From: an uncultured Johnsonella sp.
GTDB taxonomy: Bacteria > Bacillota > Clostridia > Lachnospirales > Lachnospiraceae
Direction: 5' to 3'
DNA: 11,185 bases
Assembly (NCBI GenBank): GCA_905373785.1
Contig: CAJPUK010000068.1
Span: 1 to 11,185, forward strand
In this document: positions 6,010 to 11,185 of the stretch, piece by piece
Layout of the letters: every line of letters begins with the position of its first letter
Numbering within the stretch: the stretch's first letter is position 1
Program-made: the position numbers and the translations under genes
Notes under the pieces: generated by a model
Database searches by the model: none
Seen by the model: the letters and a program-made list of their open reading frames with translations, nothing else
Told to the model about the DNA's origin: nothing

Positions 6010-7323
6010 CTATGAAACTTTCCAGAAAAAAAGGCTGTATGGAGGAAGTAAATATCCCTCTTGCAAAGAAATATGCTCACCGCTTAATAAATCCAGTGCT
6101 TCAACTGCATCAGCTCCTTTGAATCCGGCATGGTAGGGATTATCATCGGCATTCAGGGCAAACCATATACGCTCACCTTCAAACTCCCTCTCAAATACAA
6201 GTTGTCTGTTTGTAAGAACAATACTCCTGTAATCTCCATAAATCAGCGACTTATACTGCTTGTGAAGTGCGGCAAAAGAAGATATCAATGTGGTAAGCTC
6301 GTTCCAATCAGGAGCTGCAATTTCAGGACGCAGAGCATCATCACTGTTCTTATCCTTAGCACCCAAGATCCCCCACTCACTGCCATAGTATATACAGGGA
6401 ATACCGGGCATAGCAAAAAGCAAACCGTAAAGCAGCGGCAAATGTTTCTGCTCTTTTAAAATACTTGCCACTCGGCTGACATCATGGTTATCAGCAAAGG
6501 ACATAAGGTGCTTGCCTTTGTAGATTGCACTTGCTTCTTTGCCGAACTGACGGTTTAGAGAATAGGAGATCTCAAAAAGATTTAAGTCATTAAAACTTGA
6601 GTAAAGCCCCTTATAACATTCATAATTAGTGCAACTGTGCAACATTTCATCATTTACTATTCTGTTATAATCTCCAAACAAAATTTCACCCAGCAGTAAA
6701 AAATCTTCTTTTATAGAATCACAAAACTGTCTGAGTTTACGCATAAAGGATTCTTCCAAACAATAAGCCACATCGAGCCTTAAACCGTCAATTTGAAACT
6801 CCTCTATCCAGCCTTTAATGCAAGCAAAAAGATATTCTATCACATTAGGGTTTTCCAGATTAAGCTTTACCAGCTCAAAATGCCCTTCCCAGCCCTCATA
6901 CCACAGTCCGTCATTATAACAGGAATTACCTTCAAAGCTTATGTGAAACCAGTCCTTATAAACTGACTGCTCTCTATTTTGTAATACATCCCGGAATGCA
7001 AAAAATCCCCTGCCTACATGGTTAAACACTCCGTCTAAAACCACTCTTATTCCATTTTCTCTAAGTGTCTTACATACAAAAGCAAAGTCTTCATTACTGC
7101 CAAGCCTACAGTCGATTTTTGTGTAGTCTATGGTATCATAGCCATGGCGGTCGGATTCAAATACCGGCGAAAAGTAAATTGCATCTACATTTAACTTTTT
7201 GATATGCGGAATCCAATCCACAACCTTACGTATCCTAGGTACTGACTGACCATCATTATCTTTCGGTGCACCGCAAAAACCTAAGGGATATATTTGATAA
7301 AAAACACTGTTTGTTGCCCACAT
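6010..7323 (-). CDS. Intracellular GH13 alpha-amylase family glycosyl hydrolase
   Basis: A 437-residue enzyme acting on alpha-glucans, most likely maltodextrins or cyclodextrins that have entered the cell, since there is no signal peptide. The GH13 regions appear in order: DGVFNHVG (97-104), GLRLDVAYCL with nucleophile D184, LGEILFGDY with acid/base E213, and FADNHDVSR (277-284) with transition-state aspartate D281. The C-terminal part from about 365 is a short beta domain. It lacks the N-terminal domain of classic neopullulanases and maltogenic amylases, so the barrel begins almost at residue 1 (VFYQIYPLGF). AAAGGAGA precedes the ATG by 4 bases. The SMI1/KNR4 gene ends 31 bases upstream on the same strand, so read-through is likely, although no functional link is evident. 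Exact substrate cannot be read from sequence. Confidence 0.9.
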   Translation of the reverse strand: MWATNSVFYQIYPLGFCGAPKDNDGQSVPRIRKVVDWIPHIKKLNVDAIYFSPVFESDRHGYDTIDYTKIDCRLGSNEDFAFVCKTLRENGIRVVLDGVFNHVGRGFFAFRDVLQNREQSVYKDWFHISFEGNSCYNDGLWYEGWEGHFELVKLNLENPNVIEYLFACIKGWIEEFQIDGLRLDVAYCLEESFMRKLRQFCDSIKEDFLLLGEILFGDYNRIVNDEMLHSCTNYECYKGLYSSFNDLNLFEISYSLNRQFGKEASAIYKGKHLMSFADNHDVSRVASILKEQKHLPLLYGLLFAMPGIPCIYYGSEWGILGAKDKNSDDALRPEIAAPDWNELTTLISSFAALHKQYKSLIYGDYRSIVLTNRQLVFEREFEGERIWFALNADDNPYHAGFKGADAVEALDLLSGEHISLQEGYLLPPYSLFFWKVS

Positions 7324-7354
7324 ATTGTCTCCTTTTACATAACTTTTTATTATA

Positions 7355-7849
7355 CTAAGCTTCGATAAGACCTTTTATAAACTCTTCAAAGCTGTCACAA
7401 ATAACATGTATATTATAATCATCTTCCTGATCTACAAGTGCTATCTTAGGTTCATCGTCTTTTTTGCACTCTCTATAATCAAGGAATATCATATGATGTC
7501 CACCTGATATAGTATCAGTCACTGTTACACCTATATCCGGATATCCCCATTCATTTATCCAAAACTTACTTCCCATCTCCCCGCAAAGAGAGTATGGCTT
7601 GGTTTTGTCAATACCGTAAATGCCGGTAATATAAACAGTATATTCACCCTTACAAAAGAGTGTTGCAGCCGGAGTACCTCCATTGCAATGCTTTATCAAT
7701 TCTATATATGAATCAGGCAGCTTATATCCAATTTCATTTTCAATATCTTCTATCTCTTTATCTGTGGGAATTTTTCCTACATATTCTTTTGATGCATAAT
7801 CACTTTCTTCCCAAAAACTATTCCAATCAAAATTTTCAAATACTTTCAT
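7355..7849 (-). CDS. SMI1/KNR4 (SUKH) family protein, possible orphan immunity protein
   Basis: A 164-residue soluble protein with the SMI1/KNR4 pattern: an N-terminal helix region with EIEDIENEIGYKLP and SYIELIKHCNGG, a central IYGID strand, then SGGHHMIFLDYREC, EPKIALVDQEDD and a C-terminal SFEEFIKGLIE helix. SUKH-superfamily proteins commonly act as immunity proteins against contact-dependent or polymorphic toxins, and many bacteria keep them as unlinked orphans. No toxin gene is adjacent here, so a role as a spare immunity gene is inference. I chose the ATG at 7849; a GTG four codons earlier (7861) is in frame but has no ribosome binding site. The site before the ATG is also weak (GTGGA). 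A possible extended -10 promoter lies at 8193-8206, about 340 bases upstream. Confidence 0.8.
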   Translation of the reverse strand: MKVFENFDWNSFWEESDYASKEYVGKIPTDKEIEDIENEIGYKLPDSYIELIKHCNGGTPAATLFCKGEYTVYITGIYGIDKTKPYSLCGEMGSKFWINEWGYPDIGVTVTDTISGGHHMIFLDYRECKKDDEPKIALVDQEDDYNIHVICDSFEEFIKGLIEA

Positions 7850-7878
7850 ATCTTTCCACACTTTAATTATTATTTTTA

Positions 7879-8094
7879 CAGAGCGTATCTATACAGAAGT
7901 TCATTCTCACTGATATCTTGCGCCGCATCCGCCTCTTCCACTCAGCAGGTGAATCGTAACTTGATTTATATCAGCCAGCAAAATTTTCCGATTTCCAGCG
8001 ACTTTCCAGGGACAATTTTGCTATGAGTATAGAAAAAATCCTTTTTAATCTTATAAAAGGAGGAAAAACCACCCCCACTTTGAATTGTAATTGA
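7879..8094 (+). pseudogene. Probable remnant of a DDE (IS4-like) transposase N-terminus
   Basis: One plus-strand frame stays open apart from a TAA at 7957-7959 and reads ILTDILRRIRLFHSAGES, stop, then LYQPAKFSDFQRLSRDNF, AMSIEKILFNLIKGGKTT and PTLNCN before a TGA at 8092. The order (basic helix, short linker, DFxRxSRDNFxMSIEKIL, then a GGK turn) is like the N-terminal region of IS4-type transposases, DFTRxRKLxFxxLI. The catalytic DDE part is absent, and no terminal repeats or target duplication were seen. The stretch 7895-7945 is more GC-rich than its surroundings. All six frames here are partly open, so the assignment is tentative. Confidence 0.35.
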
Positions 8095-8192
8095 TAATCT
8101 ACGATAAATAATAATCAATGTTATAAACCCTTTACCGGTTCTTTCCTGTTGGTATAATTTTCCCTGCTCTTTGATTAACCTAAGCACTCTGT

Positions 8193-8206
8193 TATAAAGT
8201 ATAGCA
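8193..8206 (-). promoter_or_regulatory. Possible extended -10 promoter, copy 1
   Basis: On the minus strand, TGCTATACTTTATA contains the extended -10 form TGnTATACT. The same 14 bases recur at 8987-9000 before the 230-residue gene. This copy would start a transcript that crosses the transposase remnant in antisense and reaches the SMI1/KNR4 gene. No clear -35 box is present. Confidence 0.35.
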
Positions 8207-8254
8207 TATTATCAGCCCGATTATTAACAATTTTTAATTTAGATATCGAAACTA

Positions 8255-8947
8255 TTATTTTACTACTTTTATTTCAGTTTTTGATATTTCTTTCCGGTTA
8301 AAAGACAGGTTCGTATATGCCAAGACTCCTTCTTCATCTTCCAGACTAATCAGTATCTTTACAAGTTCGTTGCCCAATTCATCAACTCTATACATAACAG
8401 TCCCGTTATAAAGGTTTGATAAAAAACTTAAAATTTCATGCTCTATCAAGAAATCAACATATTTAATTATAACACTAATATCATCTTCTACACCTTTATC
8501 TAACATGCCTATATCAAGAATACTGACATCATATTCTTCTACTCCTGGTATTTCTATAATATTTGAATCTTCTTTATACTCTTTTTCCAAATCAACTTTA
8601 ATAGGGGATGAATAGAAAATAGCTGGCATCATTACACAAAGAGTTTTTGTTTTGTCATGTTGTGTAAGTTCCGCTTCAAAAGGAACACCGTCATAGGTAA
8701 TTCCTTTTGCAAATCCAAGGTGTGAGTCCGACATACATTCTTTGTGATTACATAGCGGCATATCATAATCCAATTTGTAATAGCCACCATATATATTTTC
8801 TTTATAATATCTATCTTCCTCAATATCTCTAAGACGCTCATAGCCAAATACCTTGGCAGCTGAAATACTGCTATTATTCTTCTTAATATACTCCTTTGTA
8901 AACTTTATTGTTTCTTTTGCTATATTTATTAAATCCATTCCGGTCAT
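8255..8947 (-). CDS. Conserved-looking hypothetical protein of 230 residues
   Basis: I do not recognise a named family. The protein is soluble, acidic, with no signal peptide or membrane segment. The N-terminus (1-30) is a basic amphipathic helix. A middle block reads EEDRYYKENIYGGYY, then MPLCNHKECMSDSHLGFAKG with C71 and C76 and a histidine between, then TYDGVPFEAEL. The C-terminal half is rich in beta-strand patterns and acidic residues. The gene has an excellent start: GGAGG with a 6-base gap to the ATG. An extended -10 and a perfect 9-bp inverted repeat lie just upstream (8971-9000). Its neighbours, a SUKH protein and a transposase remnant, place it in an accessory region, and an immunity-like role is conceivable but unsupported. 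Confidence 0.75.
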   Translation of the reverse strand: MTGMDLINIAKETIKFTKEYIKKNNSSISAAKVFGYERLRDIEEDRYYKENIYGGYYKLDYDMPLCNHKECMSDSHLGFAKGITYDGVPFEAELTQHDKTKTLCVMMPAIFYSSPIKVDLEKEYKEDSNIIEIPGVEEYDVSILDIGMLDKGVEDDISVIIKYVDFLIEHEILSFLSNLYNGTVMYRVDELGNELVKILISLEDEEGVLAYTNLSFNRKEISKTEIKVVK

Positions 8948-8970
8948 AGCCTGCCTCCGTAATTTGTTCT

Positions 8971-9000
8971 CTATACTTTGTTATCGTATAAAGTATAGCA
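8971..9000 (-). promoter_or_regulatory. Extended -10 promoter overlapping a perfect inverted repeat
   Basis: CTATACTTT (8971-8979) and AAAGTATAG (8990-8998) form a perfect 9-bp inverted repeat with a 10-base spacer. On the minus strand the right arm contains TGCTATACT, an extended -10 box, 43 bases before the start codon of the 230-residue gene. The repeat would then span the transcription start and could be a repressor site. A good -35 box is lacking. Confidence 0.45.
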
Positions 9001-9110
9001 GTTTTGATGTACTAAAAAACGGACTCGGTCAAAATCTTCTCCAAATTAAATTTTATTTAAACAGACAGCTAAATAAAGCCTCTTTCTGACCTTTTACTTT
9101 CTTAACAGTA

Positions 9111-9184
9111 TTTTAATTAAAATGCAAAGTCCTCCAAGTTTCGGATTTCTATCCTAAAACTTTGGAGGACCTTGTTAATTAAAA
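9111..9184. repeat. 74-bp palindromic element, possible bidirectional terminator (copy 1)
   Basis: TTTTAATTAA (9111-9120) pairs with TTAATTAAAA (9175-9184). Inside, the segment starting GTCCTCCAAG (9129) pairs with the segment ending TTGGAGGAC (9170) with one bulge, and GGAT (9143-9146) pairs with ATCC (9151-9154) around TTCT. The hairpin lies 129 bases past the end of the RsgI-like gene and may end its transcript. A second, partial copy at 11145-11185 shows it is a dispersed repeat. Confidence 0.7.
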
Positions 9185-9312
9185 TATATATTAAAATGAA
9201 GGTTGTTAAGAATTATATCTATATTGGGGTATTTTATGTCTAATCGTAAATAAGATATCTTTTATAACTTTACTGCTATTGTTTACAGTTCCTGTATTCC
9301 AATAAACTACTG

Positions 9313-10782
9313 TTAATCATCAATTTCAGAGCTGCTTGAAACTATCGCACCGGTTGAAGCATCTATATCATAATCATATTCAACATTGCCCACCTTGAAC
9401 TCAATCTCATAAACCCTAATTCCATCTTCCGTGTCAAGTTGTACCTTTGTAAAGTTTGCACTTCCCACTCCTGCATGTGAAAGAGCTATTTGTTTTGCTT
9501 TTTCTGATGAGATACCTGAAACCTCCGCATTTGTAGGTGCAGGTGCTGCTGTCACCTCCGGTGTAGGAATTGAGTAATTCTCAATATCCCTGTCAGCAGA
9601 TATTATGCTGCCGTCTGCCACACTGATCTCATAGTCATATTCAACATTTCCGCTATAAAACTCTATATCATAAACTTGTACACCGTCTTCATAATCAAGC
9701 TCAGCTTTAACAAATGAAACTTTATCATATGAAAGACCTGCATGAGCAAGTGCTATCGCTTTTGCTTTTTCTATACCGATATCTGCAGATAGAGCTGTTG
9801 TCTCCTGCTGTTCTGCTGTAGTCTGTACCGGTATGTCATAGTTTTCAATATCAAAATCATTTGATACTATTTCTTTGGTCAATGCATCTATGTCATAATC
9901 ATACTCAACATTTCCGCTGTAAAATTCCACATCATAAACCGGTCTGTTATTCTCATAATCAAGCTCTATATTAACAAAGATAACATCCTTTTCTGAAAGT
10001 TTTGCATCTGCAAGTGCAATCTTCTTTGCCTCATCGGCACTTATTTGCTTTGCTGTGTTTACCTCAACAACTGTATTACCGATGAGATTATCGTTAACAT
10101 CTTCAATAGCGTCTGCTATATTTTCCCTGATGCTGTCTTCACTGTCATAATCAACTATATCCCTTATGTCTATACCTTTTTTCTCAATTAAATCTGCAAT
10201 ATCGCTTACCCTCATTTTAGCCAACTCTTTTGCATCAAGAGTGTTATCCTTAGCTGCAAGATTAAGTACAAATACTGCCTTTCCTATTGATATATTGTTT
10301 TCTTTTGCGAATTTATCAGCATCTACAGTATTTTTCAAAGTCTGATTCATAACATTTGCCTTTACATCATTCTTATCCAAAGCAATATTTATATCATCCA
10401 GTACTTCTTTTTTAATCTCTTTTGCCTTATCCGGATTATTATTTCTTACAGTAACCAATATTCCTGTATTATTATTTTCAATGTATCCCTTTTGAACCAT
10501 TGAACCGATAAGTGCATTTACCGCAACCTTAAGCTCTGCATTCTTTAGGTCCATTCCATCAATAACAGCTTTTCCATCCTTATTGGTAGATTGTATCTCT
10601 ATAACTCTGTTATTTTTGTTTGTCACAATCTCTACTCCCGGATTTACATCTATGTCCACATGTGAGTCCGGAACAAAATTGTTTCCATAATACGGAACAC
10701 CTACAATTCCTGCTGCAAACAATACACAAGCCACTGTTGCCGCACCTATAAAACCTCTGCTGAGTATATTAAACTTTTTCAT
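9313..10782 (-). CDS. RsgI-like membrane protein with three PepSY domains, no anti-sigma domain
   Basis: A 489-residue single-pass membrane protein. After a 9-residue basic tail there is a hydrophobic segment (about 10-32), then an extracellular RsgI-type domain starting SHVDIDVNPGVEI (40-52) with NRVIEIQSTNKDG, extending to about 240. Three PepSY repeats follow: 247-310, 335-400 and 424-486, each with xxKAKxIALxHAG and a GNVEYDYxI strand, joined by T/Q- and P/T/A-rich linkers. RsgI proteins normally have a cytoplasmic anti-sigma domain of about 50 residues before the membrane segment; here it is missing. The Asn-Pro bond (N47-P48), reported as the self-cleavage site of RsgI proteins, is kept. 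A surface sensor or protease-modulating role is likely; partner unknown. The ATG follows AAAGGATGG. No sigma factor gene lies in the 403 bases upstream. Confidence 0.82.
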   Translation of the reverse strand: MKKFNILSRGFIGAATVACVLFAAGIVGVPYYGNNFVPDSHVDIDVNPGVEIVTNKNNRVIEIQSTNKDGKAVIDGMDLKNAELKVAVNALIGSMVQKGYIENNNTGILVTVRNNNPDKAKEIKKEVLDDINIALDKNDVKANVMNQTLKNTVDADKFAKENNISIGKAVFVLNLAAKDNTLDAKELAKMRVSDIADLIEKKGIDIRDIVDYDSEDSIRENIADAIEDVNDNLIGNTVVEVNTAKQISADEAKKIALADAKLSEKDVIFVNIELDYENNRPVYDVEFYSGNVEYDYDIDALTKEIVSNDFDIENYDIPVQTTAEQQETTALSADIGIEKAKAIALAHAGLSYDKVSFVKAELDYEDGVQVYDIEFYSGNVEYDYEISVADGSIISADRDIENYSIPTPEVTAAPAPTNAEVSGISSEKAKQIALSHAGVGSANFTKVQLDTEDGIRVYEIEFKVGNVEYDYDIDASTGAIVSSSSEIDD

Positions 10783-10939
10783 TGTTTTCCATCCTTTCCG
10801 TCTCCACAGAAAAATATTTTGTTAGATTCTCTTAAACATATTCTCCGTAATATCATTCGCTCTTTAAGTCCGTTTTTGCTATATTTTCAAAAAAGTCTTC
10901 TGCAAAATATCTTCTGCATTATAAACATTTTTGTTACTG

Positions 10940-10977
10940 AAAGGTTAAAGACTGATTATGCCTCTGTGTTTACCTTT
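10940..10977. repeat. 38-bp hairpin next to the large hairpin
   Basis: AAAGGTTAAA (10940-10949) pairs with TTTACCTTT (10969-10977), with one unpaired base, around a 19-base loop. It abuts the 66-bp hairpin directly, so on either strand the two could stack as adjacent helices. Confidence 0.45.
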
Positions 10978-11043
10978 GCGATACTTTTATAAGTTTACTA
11001 TCCACCGTCGACGTTCATTTGGATAATCTTATAAAACTATCGC
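10978..11043. repeat. 66-bp hairpin with a self-complementary loop
   Basis: The left arm (10978-11004, beginning GCGATACTTTTATAAG) pairs with the right arm (11020-11043, ending CTTATAAAACTATCGC). There are three helices of 6, 9 and 8 bp, with one C-C type mismatch and a 3-base bulge. The 15-base loop contains CGTCGACG (11006-11013), which is its own reverse complement and markedly GC-rich for this window. No T-tract follows on either strand, so a plain terminator is unlikely. I do not recognise a riboswitch class. Confidence 0.6.
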
Positions 11044-11144
11044 CGCTTAAAGCTTTTCTTATTTATCCTTTCACTATATTAATGCATGAGCATCTCATTT
11101 TATTGCAAGTTAAATTAATTTTTTTATTTTTTATAAAAATAATT

Positions 11145-11185
11145 AAGTCCCCCAAAGTTTCAGATCTATATTCTAAACCCTTAGA
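11145..11185. repeat. Partial copy 2 of the palindromic element, cut by the window end
   Basis: The last 41 bases align with 9129-9167: AGTCCCCCAAAGTTTC here against AGTCCTCCAAGTTTC there, followed by AGATCTATATTCTAAA against GGATTTCTATCCTAAA. The second arm of the palindrome begins just as the window ends. With copy 1 it flanks the RsgI-like gene and its upstream region on both sides. Confidence 0.6.

Larger units (their letters stand above)
10783..11185. other. Upstream region of the RsgI-like gene, non-coding and hairpin-rich
   Basis: No coding frame longer than a few dozen codons is supported here. On the minus strand a TATAAT (10923-10918) is the best -10 box, with only poor -35 candidates at 17-19 bases (AACCTT or TTAACC). 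The 9-mer TCTTCTGCA occurs twice, at 10896-10904 and 10910-10918. The rest holds the two hairpins listed separately, an AT-rich stretch (11080-11144), and a partial copy of the palindromic element at the window end. Confidence 0.5.

Noticed and set aside
6010..7849. Functional coupling of the SMI1/KNR4 and GH13 genes because of the 31-base gap
   Set aside because: Close spacing alone supports co-transcription at most. The families have no known joint role.
7966..8187. Minus-strand 73-codon frame starting at a GTG (LRLIKEQGKL...)
   Set aside because: It has no ribosome binding site, and it is mostly antisense to the transposase-like plus-strand reading. Its sequence does not look like a protein domain.
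7355..8947. A toxin-immunity operon made of the SMI1/KNR4 gene and its neighbours
   Set aside because: No toxin or secretion gene is present. The only intervening material looks like a transposase scar, so the immunity role stays a family-level inference.
10783..11043. Known riboswitch upstream of the RsgI-like gene
   Set aside because: I compared it by eye with c-di-GMP, fluoride, c-di-AMP, ZTP and THF consensus features, and none match. Only generic hairpins are supported.
1..11185. CRISPR arrays, tRNA or rRNA genes
   Set aside because: I found no regularly spaced repeats, cloverleaf-like sequences or rRNA-like conserved stretches.

Overview
The window is AT-rich DNA of a low-GC Firmicute, most likely a Lachnospiraceae-type clostridium. 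This is inferred from strong AAGGAGG-type ribosome binding sites, clostridial codon use, the Lachnospiraceae-like GH13 enzyme and the RsgI/PepSY membrane protein; it has not been checked by a database search. No rRNA, tRNA or CRISPR array was seen.

Layout. At 133-2639 two plus-strand genes form a probable amino-sugar catabolic operon: an N-acetylhexosamine-6-phosphate deacetylase (nagA/agaA type) and a GatZ/KbaZ-type tagatose-bisphosphate aldolase subunit. Their pairing points to N-acetylgalactosamine at least as much as to N-acetylglucosamine. All other confident genes are on the minus strand and converge on this operon. From right to left they are: an RsgI-like, single-pass membrane protein with three PepSY domains (10782-9313); an unrecognised 230-residue protein (8947-8255); a SMI1/KNR4 (SUKH) protein (7849-7355); an intracellular GH13 alpha-amylase family enzyme (7323-6010); an RclA-like flavin disulfide reductase (5651-4314); and a DUF3800 protein (4024-3314, TTG start).

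The spaces between genes are unusually rich in palindromes and decayed sequence. The convergent gap 2640-3313 holds an 84-bp inverted repeat, a short minus-strand transcription unit with a MerR-like operator and a strong GNRA-capped terminator, and a 125-bp nested palindrome carrying a ribosome binding site for a 16-codon reading frame. A 140-bp imperfect palindrome lies between the RclA-like stop codon and the DUF3800 promoter. A probable transposase remnant lies between the SMI1 gene and the 230-residue gene. A palindromic element at 9111-9184 recurs, cut by the window end, at 11145-11185. Upstream of the RsgI-like gene is a 66-bp hairpin whose loop contains a self-complementary 8-mer.

Functionally the window mixes sugar metabolism (amino sugars, maltodextrins), oxidant defence (RclA-like), envelope sensing (RsgI-like/PepSY) and accessory genes (SUKH, DUF3800, unknown). 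No single multi-gene novel system is visible. The best leads are the RsgI-like protein that lacks an anti-sigma domain, together with its hairpin-rich upstream region, and the small operator-controlled transcription unit at 2862-3018.
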